Source: Neostapfia colusana (lineage: Eukaryota > Streptophyta > Magnoliopsida > Poales > Poaceae). From it: 64,000 nucleotides of DNA. Shown piece after piece: positions 23,501-33,212 of the stretch (within the stretch, counting starts at the first letter, position 1; each line of letters opens with the position of its first letter). The stretch covers positions 72,561,683 through 72,625,682 of the forward strand of contig JASWHV010000001.1 of the NCBI GenBank assembly GCA_030760725.1. The letters run 5' to 3'. The notes under the pieces were generated by a model, which had not been told where the DNA came from, did not search any database, and saw nothing but the letters and a program-made list of their open reading frames with translations. The translations under genes were made by a program, and so were the position numbers.

Positions 23501-24660
23501 TTCCAAACTTTGAGGAGAGCAGCACGGTGGTCGCGCGCTCCTGTTGCCTCTCTCGCTGGACCGTGAAAACGCCTGTGGAACGCTGTCCACAGGCGCCTGA
23601 CTCTCGGCTGAGGCTAGGTCGCCGCGGTGGTGATCGTTTTCGAGCACCGGAGGTCGGAGCTCGGGGTTTCTGGCGTTGGGGAGGTGGAGTGCGACCTCAG
23701 GTGGTTGTCTAGTAGCTCAGGAACGAAGGAGGAGATTGTTTTGCTGGTTTTCCCGATTGATCAGAGAGCTGCGGCGAGAAACAATGCCGCTGCTCGGGTT
23801 TGCCTGCGAGAAGATAAAGCCGGCCGACTTCTGTTCGGCTGAGGCGATGCCGGTCGCGTGGGGGCGCGAGCAAGCCGCCATGGGCGCCAGCGCGCGGGGA
23901 AGGGAAGCAGCTGGTGGCGCTGCTGCTCCTCGGTGGTGAGCGCAGCTGCTCCCGAGCGTGGAGTCGGCAGCTGCTCGGTGGAAGTTCCCACCGAGACTCT
24001 GACTTGGGGTGCAAGTTTCTCCTTCTTTCCTCTATGACATGTGGGTCCCACCCGGGGTTTTAACCTCTGAAATTTACTCCTAATCACTGTACTAAACAGT
24101 GAGCCCCATAATACCCCTGGTGATTCAAATTATTCACCCATGAGCCCTTTGAATTGAGTAGAATTCAAATTGGGTTTGGTTTGAGTGAATTTCAGCACAA
24201 GTTCAGTTTTGAATTCAAATAAAGTTTGAATTTGCCCCACTTAGCTCATGTCAAGATTAACTCCAAATGGAGTGAAAATTGGTGTGTGAGCTCACAAAAA
24301 TGTGCTGAGTAAGAATATGCCTCCCACTTTTGAATTCATGGGATAAAAAACAGTTTGAATTTGAATATAGTTTCAAACTGCCCTCTTTCTAGCTATACCC
24401 AAAATAACCTCAAAAAGGTTTTTAATTTGGGTGAAACTTGGCATGGACATCCTTAGAAATGTGTAGGAGTTTTTCATATGTCCAGCCCACCTATATCACA
24501 TGTTGGAAATACCACTTTTGCAATATGTGAGTTTGTTCTCTAATGAGCATGTTGATGGTGGTTACTTGCTCTTCATTTGTGTTCATCATCATTCCTCAAA
24601 TGAGGTGTGTGCTGTGGTGATGAACACTTCAAATGTGTGCCAAAAACTGAGGCCCTTACA
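20517..24660 (-). repeat. 5' LTR of element B, 4144 bp
   Basis: On the plus strand it starts TGACACGACC next to the primer site and ends CCCTTACA. The part from 23947 repeats at 12362-13075. It includes LTR boxes shared with E and F (21190-21300, 21910-21935), a GC-rich promoter-like part (22740-23945) and a 42-bp tandem repeat. Short open frames in the GC-rich part are not supported as genes. Confidence 0.9.
22750..22833. repeat. 42-bp tandem repeat in element B LTR
   Basis: Two adjacent 42-bp units share the core GCGCGGAGGTGTCCGGCACA, starting at 22759 and 22801. They lie at the edge of the GC-rich part of the LTR, where enhancer duplications often occur. Confidence 0.85.
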
Positions 24661-25437
24661 AAATCATTCCTGACCTAATGCACATACAAACTTTAAACCA
24701 TGGTAGTGAACAAAGTAAAAACTTTATAAAACAACTTAAAGGCAAACCGAAGCTTGCCTGTTTTGCAGGTGACTAAGAATGTAATGTTCAGTTAGTGAAG
24801 ACCACTTGAGGCTTGATCACTTGATCACCGTGTCTTTGAAATCCCACTTCACTTCCTTCACAAGTCCTCACTTATATGCCACACGTTATGAATATGCACA
24901 AGTATTTAATTTTAAATATTTTGCTAACAAGTTCTAATGACATGTTTGAAACTGGAACTCTGTTTAAGAATTTAAAATGACACTGGTGCTAAGGTTTGGT
25001 TTTGGGTTGATCAACCTGATCAAGTGCTAAGTGTTTTCCCCACTTGTGTACTGATCACCTAAAGAGGTTGAACAGAACAGTGGTGACACAGAGCTCCAAT
25101 GGAGCTGAAAAATTTCATGTGAGTTCCTTGTCACAAGAAAATCATCTGGACCTAAATTTAGCACTTTTCACTGAGTGGCTTATCCAGAACAATTCTCTAA
25201 GCAATTAAGCAAAAAGGAATTAAATCTGAAGTAACTCACATGTTCATGTCAAACTTAGTGAACTACAATTTCAATTATAGTTCATAGAAACTGCATAAAT
25301 TTTCCTAGGATTTTTGGATCTAAGAATTGCCAAGAACTGAATTTCCAAGTTTTGGGAATTCTCTGAAAATGTTTCTGTATCCATTTGAACACAGCAACTC
25401 GAAACCTGAATTCTGCTAACCAAATCAACTTCAAATG
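24661..25437 (-). repeat. Inverted LTR fragment of element C
   Basis: It is the reverse complement of about 28075-28855 in the C 3' LTR, with scattered differences. It begins exactly where element B ends and stops where a plus-strand pol remnant begins. This is therefore an inverted piece of the same LTR family, the original target into which B inserted. Confidence 0.85.
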
Positions 25438-25938
25438 AGGCTGAAGAGCGAGTAAGGCTTATTCAAGCAAATCTTAAAGCCGCTCAGTCTAGACAAAAGA
25501 GCTATGCGGATAAGAGACATCATCTTCTGGACTTTCAAGTTGGAGACCACGTATATCTCCTCGTATCTCCTATGAAAGGAATTCACCGATTCGGAGTGAA
25601 AGGAAATATAGTTCCGTGTTTTATCGGTCCCTTTGCCATCATCGAAAGATGTGGACCTGTGGCATACCGTTTGGAGTTACCGGAAGCCTTAGCTGGAGTT
25701 TATAACGTCTTCCACATATCTCAGTTGTGGAAGTGCATAAGAGTTCCAACGGGAATTCTCACGGAAGGCATAGCATATTTGAAGCCGGATCTTACTTATG
25801 TTAAGTGTCCAACCCGGATAATTGATGAAAAGACTCGCGGTGCTATGGGAAAATCACACGTCTGACGAAGCTACATGGGAAAGCGAGGAGTATTTACAGT
25901 TCAATCATCCAGAGCTATTAGAGGCTTATGTCCGATAG
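25438..25938 (+). pseudogene. Element C integrase C-terminal remnant
   Basis: It starts abruptly in the integrase region with VRLIQANLKAAQSRQKSYAD. It continues through DHVYLLVSPMKGIHRFG, FIGPFAIIERCGPVAYRLEL and NVFHISQLWKC to the chromodomain-like tail (CPTRIIDEKT). Around 25840 roughly ten codons are missing compared with the other copies, which shifts the frame. The remaining tail (SDEATWESEEYL) runs in another frame to TAG 25936-25938. Clearly a dead fragment. Confidence 0.88.
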
Positions 25939-25983
25939 TCGTCCTCCCCACATTGTTCTTAATTGTGAATCTCAGGATGAGAT

Positions 25984-25999
25984 TCTTTTTAAGGGGGGA
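25984..25999 (+). promoter_or_regulatory. Polypurine tract of element C
   Basis: TTCTTTTTAAGGGGGGA lies directly before the LTR start TGAAAAGTCCCC, in the same layout as in A, B, E and F. Confidence 0.8.
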
Positions 26000-28900
26000 T
26001 GAAAAGTCCCCAAAAAAGGTAAATGAAAAACTTGAATGAGGAATAAAGTTGGGTTTCAAATTCAAGAAAATGGGACTTACAAAAACTTTCTAAACATGAG
26101 AATGCACATAGGTGTCCAACCAACCGAGCTCGAATACTCCTTTGAGATGTTTTCGGCCAAGGTTGACTTAAACCCCCATGTGAATGTTGTCATGTGCAAG
26201 AACATATTCTAAAAGTACACATTTGAATTCAAATGTTCACTTAAATGCAAAGGTGGCCATTTCAAAAGGATGATGCAAACTATGGTTGCAAACCTCCCAT
26301 TTGCAGCAGCCAAATTAAACAGTTGAATCCATATTTGAATTCTTCAGGTCCAAATTAAGAGGAATGCAAAATTTGAGAAAATTTGGAAGTACTTTGAAAT
26401 TCATATCAAAGAGGCTTTTGAATTTCATTGGAATTTGAATTCAAATTCAAAACTAAAGTAAATGTTATCAATTCCCCAAATGGATGTCAAATTTGAGCTC
26501 CTCGTGACTGAATTTTGCAACAGGTCAAATTTGGAGATATTTGGGAGAGGAAAGAAGTAGGGCCCAGTGGTCAGTGAGGTGTTTAAACTTGCTACTGATG
26601 TAACCGGGTCCTCTGTTCTCACTCGAGCCGGCCGAGCACAGCGCGCCACCAAGGCAGCGCTGCCGCCACCTCCTGAGCAATCTCCGGACTCGTTTCTTCG
26701 CTGTTATTGGCTCAAACCGAGACCTTTTCGCCTCACAAGCCGACTCCCCGCTGCTGCTAATCCATTCTCACGTGATCCTCGACGAAAACACGCCCGCACG
26801 CACGAAAACCTTCGGGTCTCCGGCGCCCAGATGTCTCGGTTGTTGTCACGCCCAACTGAGCTCGGTTCAAGCATCGACGAAGCTCCCTCGACGTACCCGA
26901 AGCATGAAACCAAGGCCACATCCACAGGAACCTCGGCGCTGAGCTCGAATTTCTTCCTCAGTGTCGTATGAGGCCACCGCTGCAAGAACTCATTCCCTGG
27001 CCACCACAGTCCATCTCCCTTCAAGATTTAAACGTCAAAAGGTACGCCTAGTTCTCCACTGCCTTAGCCACAACCATGGAGGCACGCCCTAGCCGGTACT
27101 CGTCGGAATTTCCATTCTCCCGCCGACATGCATTATGAACCAGGGGGATAAACTCCGAAAATTCTTGCGACGCGTTGCACCACATATCAGATAACTTAGT
27201 AAACTACTTCTAGATGCCCGTGCGAGCTCAGAGGATCAAAAACCGCCGAGAACCGTTGAGCAGAGCCACTGTTCGTCGATTTTTTCAAATTTTGCCGGAA
27301 TTTGACCTAGCCCGACGGTGAGGTCAAACTTCAGGCATGTTTAAGCGAGATCAGAAGGTAGTTATATGTTCCTCTCTGTGCATTGATTCTGTACGAGCAA
27401 ACGGCAAAGCATTTGGTGCATCACAGAGCCCTAGAGACGTCGCCGGACATGCCGCAGCCACGGTCGCAGTCACGCATAGGGTTCCGACCATCCTTGATCC
27501 GAGTGAAGAACGACAGCATGTTCTCCACACGAAAACATGTAGAGGCGGAAAGTTTGGTTGAGCTCGGTGCACCGGAACCCCCTCCCGGCGAGGTCTCCGG
27601 TGGGCTAGGCGGCGGGCCGGCGCGGGAGGCGGAGGAAGAAGACGATGGGGCTGGCCCACACGTCAGCCTCTGTTTCGGGAAAAGGGATTTTCTGTGGCAC
27701 CGGACTGTGCGAGATTATCTCTGTGACCCCGTGTGTTCTGATTCCTGGTAGCGCACGTCACCCCGGACCCGCTGTCAGATTTTGAATTTTTCTTCAGATT
27801 AAATGAATTCACATATTTAGTTCAAATTTTAGAACCTCATAACTTTTACTAGGAAACTCCAAATTGGATGATTCAAATTTGGTTAGATTAAGCTTGGACA
27901 TATCTATTTAAATTTGCAACGCAATTTGTATGAATGTCAATAATAAATTCTGGAAAATTATTTGAATCTATTCAGTAAAAGAATTTTTGAGGGAGTTTGG
28001 TTCATCCAAAAATCCTCAAATTTTACCAGAATATTCAATAGAATATTATTGAACTCCCTCTAAATTTTCAGCTTTTATTTGGAGTTGATTTGTGTATGAA
28101 AATTAAGAGTACAAGTTGTTGTGTTAAAAAAGTCCAGAAACTTTTCAGAGATAATTTCTACTTTGAAAAATCAGTGCTGGGCAATTCCTAGCTCCAGATT
28201 CCTAGGAGAATTCTTGCATGCTCCCTGAGCTATGTTTTAAATTTTAGTTCACTTGGTTTTGTATGAGCATGCAAATTACCTCAGAATTATTTCCTTTTTG
28301 CTTAAACGCTTAGAGAACTGTTCTGGATGATCTACTCATTGAAAAGTTCTGAATTTTGGTCCAGAATGTTTTCTTGTGACAAGGAACTCACAGGAAAAGT
28401 TTCAGATAAATTTGAGCTCTGGTTCAGTATGTTTCTATATAGCTTTCTTAGTTGAAAATGCAACAATTAGGAAAAACCACTTGGTGCTTGATCCAATTGC
28501 CAAACCCAACCTCATCAACTAGGATCCTCTCAAATCTAGATCCTAACCAGAATTCTGTTCTCCATCTTGTAATTATACTTTGATAGAAAAGGCATATAAT
28601 TAAGTGCATATATATTACATAACATGTAGGGATTTACGTGGAGTATTGTGAAGCAAATAGAGTTGTGATCAAGGAACAACAAGAGCATGTGATTAAACTT
28701 CAAGTCATCAGCAACTAACTACATATTATATCTGACTTTAGTCCCATACAAAACAAAGGCAAGCTCCGTTTTGCAATTAAGTTGTTTTATAAAGTTTTTA
28801 CTTTGTTCACCACTATGGTTTAGAGTTTGTTTGTGCATAAGGTCAGGAATGATTTATACTCCAACTGCATGACCAAATGAACCCTGGAGTGAAGGGTAGA

Positions 28901-30170
28901 ATAAGTTTCCCCGCTGTAGACTATTGCCATGCTAAATAGGTTATGACATCTGGTAGAAGTTGAGTAGTTGGAATCTACTCGCGAGCTATAGTTCGGGATC
29001 ACACGGTTATGGTTTAGGAAGCAAACTACAGTTTATGTTTCCAAAGATGAGACTGGGCAGAGAGTGTAGGCAGCGACAAGACGAGGTCTTGGTCGATTAG
29101 CTCTGCCTTTGTCGGTTAAGGACCATTCTCGTGTGCGGCCCTGCTGAGCAAGTATTGAGTTGTGTACTGGATGCTTACTGGTATATGGGACCCAGGAAAC
29201 GAATGTACCAGATTAACTGGATTGTATAGGCATACCACATCGTCTCCTTAGACCTATGAGCTTGAGACGGTGCGACCGTTCTACTGTCGGGTGTCCTGCT
29301 AATTGTTGCCACATACGACGTAATGAAGGACGCCAGATTTGGGTCTTCAGAGGCGGGCGTATGTGTCGAGTAAGCCGGGCAGTGTTTGATTCGAATCACC
29401 GTCCCTCGCAGATATGAGTACCGCTTGTTCACTGTGTTGTGACGTAGTAATCCAAATTGAGTGACAACAGTTTGCAAGTTTTATATGCTGTTATAATAAA
29501 TTGAATTGCATGATAACCATGTATGAAGTAGAGATAGAGCAAATTAAAGTTATTTTCATCCTTGGGACAAGTAACATTGGAATGAAGCATTTCTTGTTTG
29601 ATTGTGGTTTTCCAATGTTGCTCGGCGCAAGATCATTAGTATGATGGATAAAATCTGAAAATCAGGGATGAACATGTAGGCGAGTCCATATGCAATTGCA
29701 AATGTCTATGTCTTAAGTTACCTTCATGTAGAGTTGAATGACTAAGGAGAGACGGTTAAGTCTTTCTGGGCCATCGTGCTCACTCTTGCATAGTTGTTAT
29801 TTTGCAGGTAATCCGTCATATACCGTGAAGGGATAAGCATGACAGTGCCATTCTTGGCTGCATGGTCACAAGAAACCCTGCTCGCCGCCGGATCCATTTC
29901 CTGCTGCTAGAAAGTGTTATCCTCAGTCAGGATAACTCCTTTGTTGCTTAGCTAGGTTCGTGAGAGTGATCACAGTTGTAATTCCGCTGCAACTTTGATT
30001 TATATTCCGCTGCTGTACATTAGAGTGTACATTACTATTTGTAAAACAAATTTGTTGTTTAATGCACAGTTGTGTATGCTTTGGATTCATTTTGGTGTGT
30101 ACTGTTCGGTATCGCCTAACACAGCACCATCCAATGCGTTTCCTGGAGTGGCGGGGCAGTCGTCCCCCAC
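26000..30170 (+). repeat. 3' LTR of element C, about 4.17 kb
   Basis: It starts TGAAAAGTCCCC after the polypurine tract. The end at 30170 (GTCCCCCACA) is inferred from similarity to the LTR ends of E and F (a GCACCA...GCG...GGAGTGG...CACA pattern) and from the switch to another LTR fragment right after it. It contains a GC-rich promoter-like part (26570-27770) and the shared LTR box CACCGTCCCTCGC near 29398. Open frames such as those near 26567-26971 and 27351-27751 lie in the GC-rich part and are not supported as genes. Confidence 0.75.
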
Positions 30171-30734
30171 ACTGAATAAGTTTGAATGTACCGAAGGCAT
30201 ATCGATATATGGGGTATGATAAACTGATGTAACCTATACCTCTGGGCGTCAGGCATAACGCACTGATTTATAGGTGTAGGTTGAGGTCAGCAAGGTGGAA
30301 ATCCGCTAATGGGCATAGAGAGATGCTCCGTGTATGGAACTTCCTGCTCGTTTGGGTGTGACCGGTTCGACGTTTGGGCTGTTTGGTGAAAGGTTGTCCC
30401 GTATAACATCAGCTGAGCGTGCCGTTGCAGCTCTGAGGATGGGCGTACATGACGTGCTATTCGGGTATCCCTGCAGGTGTATATCTAGTCGATTCACCGC
30501 CCCTCACGGTAATGAGTAGCGCTTGTTCACTGTATCATGACGTAGTAAATATATGGAATGATTGTGATGCATTACTATTTTAATGAATAAATTGTATTGC
30601 AACATGTGTGCCACCAAATATTGCTCACTAATTTAAGATTTATGAACCGTTAACTTGTGGCTAAAAGATGAAGTAAGGATGAACTTGTAGGCGTGTCCTT
30701 TGCTGCAAACTTCCATCCTACTATTGGTATGACA
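30171..30734 (+). repeat. LTR fragment D (gypsy, related to element F)
   Basis: Its reverse complement matches the F LTR at about 57100-57660, including ACGTACCGAAGGCATATCG-like, TGATGTAACCTATACCTC and GCTTGTTCACTGT blocks. Both ends are cut: left by the C LTR end, right by the CACTA fragment. Confidence 0.8.
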
Positions 30735-30894
30735 TGCATCGTCTTTTAGTTTATTGACGACAGAACTGGGTTAGCTGTCATCAATTACTATATTATTGAC
30801 GATGGCTGTATCTAGCCTTCGTCAATTAATTTAAAGACGATGGTCCCGTCGTCAATAAGTTTGGCCGTCGTCAATGGTCGCTTTTCCTGTAGTG
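30735..30894 (+). mobile_element. CACTA (En/Spm) transposon end fragment
   Basis: It ends TTTTCCTGTAGTG, the reverse of the canonical CACTACAGGAAAA terminus. It is preceded by at least five direct or inverted copies of a short ATTGACGACGG-type subterminal motif, as typical for CACTA ends. Only about 160 bases are present and there is no transposase or second end in view. Confidence 0.8.
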
Positions 30895-30978
30895 TTTACC
30901 CACTACACGGGGGTACCCGGTCTGCAGAGTACCGACAGCTTTCACCAAGGAGATATCTAAGAATGCATAGATAATGAG

Positions 30979-31608
30979 GTGCAGAATGTGCATTATCAAA
31001 TCAACAATCTTGCACAAGTTCCTGAGGTGCAACATGTGCAAGATCAGTTGCATGGGGCTGAGAATGAAAATGTTATGTTTCACAATGGCAATGATACAAA
31101 TATATATCACATTGTTAGTGTCGAACAAGAAACAAATCATGCCTTCTTTCCTGCGGATTCACATGAAGTTAGGTCTGAGGAGACACAGGTACCTGTTGCT
31201 GGAGAAGAAAATGAGAAAATCAAAGCTGCAAAATATGATGAGATGAATAAAGACATGTCCATGAGCCTCAGGTTACAGATACACAAAAAGTGCAGCAGCA
31301 GAAACAAGATGGCGATCATGCTTCAGAAGGGAAGGTGGCTGCGAGGAAGATCAAAAGAAACAAGAGATAAGCAAGATAGGAGATATACCTCTGAGGCCCA
31401 CAACAGAAATTTGGCGCAAAATGATTACCACACAATTAAGAAAACAGACCGACTGGCAGGTATTCGTAACCTGGAATCAAAAGGTAACAAGAATTTGTTT
31501 TTATGTTTTACTGATTCTCGTATTTATTCAAATATGAATAGAGTTGGCATTTTTTGGGAAAAGATGACAATGAGATTAGATCATCTATTTCGTCTATCAA
31601 CAATTTAG
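30979..31608 (+). pseudogene. LINE ORF1 remnant
   Basis: An open stretch of 209 codons lies just upstream of the LINE endonuclease, the place of ORF1. The sequence is charged and low in complexity, with a locally repeated VQHVQDQLHG-like motif near its start. I see no clear zinc knuckle or RRM. Identification rests on position. A further open piece, 31656-31883, rich in Lys and Asp, continues into the endonuclease. Confidence 0.45.
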
Positions 31609-31883
31609 AGACTGATAGACTTGCCATGACAGCTAAAAGAAATTAGGAAATACCATTGAAAAGAAAAAAGGATACTACCTTAAATGTTATAGAGGAAGAT
31701 GAGGATAATAAAATTGATGTGATTCTCGGCCATTTAGATGAGGCTTTTCATGAGAATTCGCAGGAGCAGGGTCATGATCAACTATTAGAGGATCAAAACG
31801 CTGCTACCAAAAAGACTAAGAAAAAACCTCTTACTAAGATTAAAGTGGGTACCACTAGAAATAAAAATATTAAAGTGTGTATC

Positions 31884-32713
31884 ATGAAAGGAATATTTTG
31901 GAATAGCAGAGGTCCTGCGGACTTGGCTAAACATAGATATTTGGCTGTAATGGTTAGAGAGGAGTAAATAGATTTTATTGCACTCTCGGAAATGGGTAGA
32001 GAGGAACTTCTGATACGACCCTTAGAAACTCTTGCAATGGTAGAGATTTTATATGGCATGGTATGGCACCACATGGAAATTCAGGTGGCATCCTTTTGGG
32101 TGCACACATGAACGTGTTTGATATAGGATCTATTGATGAAAGAGTTTTTATGTCAATTCTGCCTTCGGAATAAATCAGATGGATTTGCGTTGTATACAGT
32201 ATACGGACCGGCACAACAATATAATAAAGAGGCCCTTCTGTTAGAATTATCACAAACCTGTTCTTGAACAATTAACGTACATAGTGGGTGGTAATTTCAA
32301 TATCATGAGACTTCTAGACGATAAAATAAGGATAATTTTGATACAAAATTGAGAGTATATTCAATGCGGTGATTGAGTCACTTGAACTCAAAGAGGTTAA
32401 AATATCTGGACGCCAATTTACATGGGCTGGCCCTGGACAGGATCCTACATATGAAAAACTAGATAGAGTTCTAGTTAGTACGGAATGGGAAGATAAGTTC
32501 CCATTATCTATGGTACGAGCTAAGGATAGGAGCCAATTAGATCACACACCTATTATTCTTAATACTGGTACCACTACACATCGTAATAAACAACCAAAAT
32601 TTATATTTGAAAGAGGTTGGTTAATGCGTGACGGATTCCATAGTATGCTTGCTAATGTGTGGCAGTCCAGAAATCAGGGTGCCATGGCAATGGAGGGATG
32701 GCAAAATAAATAA
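31884..32713 (+). pseudogene. LINE ORF2 endonuclease (APE-type), broken
   Basis: It starts with MKGIFWNSRG, LAKHRYLA and DFIALSEMGR, characteristic of plant L1 endonucleases, although the frame is cut by TAA at 31965-31967 and later shifts. The C-terminal half is open from 32369 (GRQFTWAGPGQDPTYEKLDR, VLVSTEWEDKFPL). The usual SDHTP histidine motif is present as LDHTP. It would nick target DNA for reverse transcription; this copy is inactive. Confidence 0.85.
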
Positions 32714-32898
32714 GACATCTACGTCAATATTTAAGAGGATGGGCTAAACATACAGCAGGCACATACAAAAAAGAAAAGAAACAAATTATAATGAAGTTAA
32801 ATGTCTTAGATAAAAAGGAGGAAACAGATAATCTTTTTGATAATGAGATAAACATGAAACATTATCTTAAAGAAAGATTGGTTGCCTTACTTAGAGAA
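32714..32898 (+). pseudogene. LINE ORF2 linker before reverse transcriptase
   Basis: This degenerate coding stretch (KLNVLDKKEE, LKERLVALLRE) joins endonuclease to RT in the LINE and is cut at 32898 by the insertion. Bases 32894-32898 (GAGAA) are repeated at 60455-60459. Confidence 0.75.
32894..32898. repeat. Target site duplication GAGAA, left copy
   Basis: Its partner is at 60455-60459. LINE reading continues in frame across the pair. Confidence 0.9.
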
Positions 32899-33117
32899 TG
32901 TAACGACTCTCTAGGATCATAGACTGGCCCCACATACCACCACTTGTCTTTTATGTGTACTGGCATACGCATACCGTACGCCCGGTTAGCAGCATACGTA
33001 CCATACCATGTCCCACACAGAGGACCCACTCGTCATGCGTACGTACCCACGTCCGTGACCCGTACGCTACCGTATCCTTCTCACTGACCCGTACACATCC
33101 GTGAAACTGCGAGGGTC

Positions 33118-33130
33118 GGCTCTGATACCA
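33118..33130 (-). promoter_or_regulatory. Primer binding site of the Cassandra TRIM
   Basis: The plus strand reads GGCTCTGATACCA, two bases from the LTR end at 33133. Confidence 0.85.
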
Positions 33131-33207
33131 TTTGTAACGGCTCTCTAGGATTATAGACTGGCCCCACATACCACCACTCGTCTTTTCTGCGTACTTTGTC
33201 CTAACTA

Positions 33208-33212
33208 GTGCG
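33208..33212. repeat. Target site duplication GTGCG of element E, left copy
   Basis: GTGCG directly precedes the E LTR at 33213 and recurs directly after the other LTR at 47548-47552. Confidence 0.92.

Larger units (their letters stand above)
12362..24660 (-). mobile_element. Element B: degenerate Ty3/gypsy chromovirus with orf0
   Basis: Read right to left: 5' LTR 20517-24660, primer site 20501-20512, leader, orf0 (19015-18071), gag, protease, RT, RNase H, integrase, polypurine tract, then the 3' LTR from 13075. The 3' LTR is interrupted at 12362 by element A and continues outside the window. The polyprotein frame is broken several times, so this copy cannot encode a full set. The right flank AAATC (24661-24665) is the presumed target duplication, but its partner lies outside the window. 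Confidence 0.93.
24661..30170 (+). mobile_element. Element C: rearranged gypsy remnant
   Basis: It consists of an inverted LTR piece (24661-25437), an integrase C-terminal remnant (25438-25938, +), a polypurine tract and a full-length 3' LTR (26000-30170). Primer site, gag, protease, RT and most of integrase are missing. A deletion plus inversion, or joining of two copies, is required to explain the order. Confidence 0.8.
30895..32898 (+). mobile_element. L1-type LINE, 5' part (before the 27.5-kb insertion)
   Basis: It contains ORF1-like sequence and the ORF2 endonuclease, both degenerate. The reading frame ends in LLRE at 32898 and resumes at 60460 with QEIKWYERAK, in frame, once one GAGAA copy is discounted. 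The true 5' end is not defined; the first ~80 bases after the CACTA end are unassigned. Confidence 0.85.
32899..33212 (-). mobile_element. Cassandra-type TRIM, left part
   Basis: Two copies of an LTR end start TGTAACGACTCTCTAGGAT (32899-32961) and TGTAACGGCTCTCTAGGAT (33133 on). Between them lies a short internal region with a minus-strand tRNA-iMet primer site (33118-33130). On the element strand the 5' LTR is on the right and the 3' LTR at 32899-32961. That 3' LTR is only 63 bases long and lacks its U3/5S part. The 5' LTR is split at 33212 by element E and resumes at 47548. No coding capacity, as expected for TRIMs. Confidence 0.85.

Noticed and set aside
22650..24087. Several open frames on both strands in the GC-rich part of the B LTR, similarly 26567-27751, 35429-36773, 45712-46972, 48549-49537, 59086-59500
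   Set aside because: GC-rich LTR sequence with overlapping frames, no domain, and diverged copies do not keep the frames as genes would.
30895..30978. LINE 5' end or CACTA target duplication
   Set aside because: The three bases after the CACTA end (TTT) cannot be matched to a left copy, and nothing here is diagnostic of a LINE start.
33118..33130. tRNA-iMet primer site as part of element E
   Set aside because: It lies outside the E left LTR and target duplication and belongs to the Cassandra TRIM; E's own site is 43451-43462.
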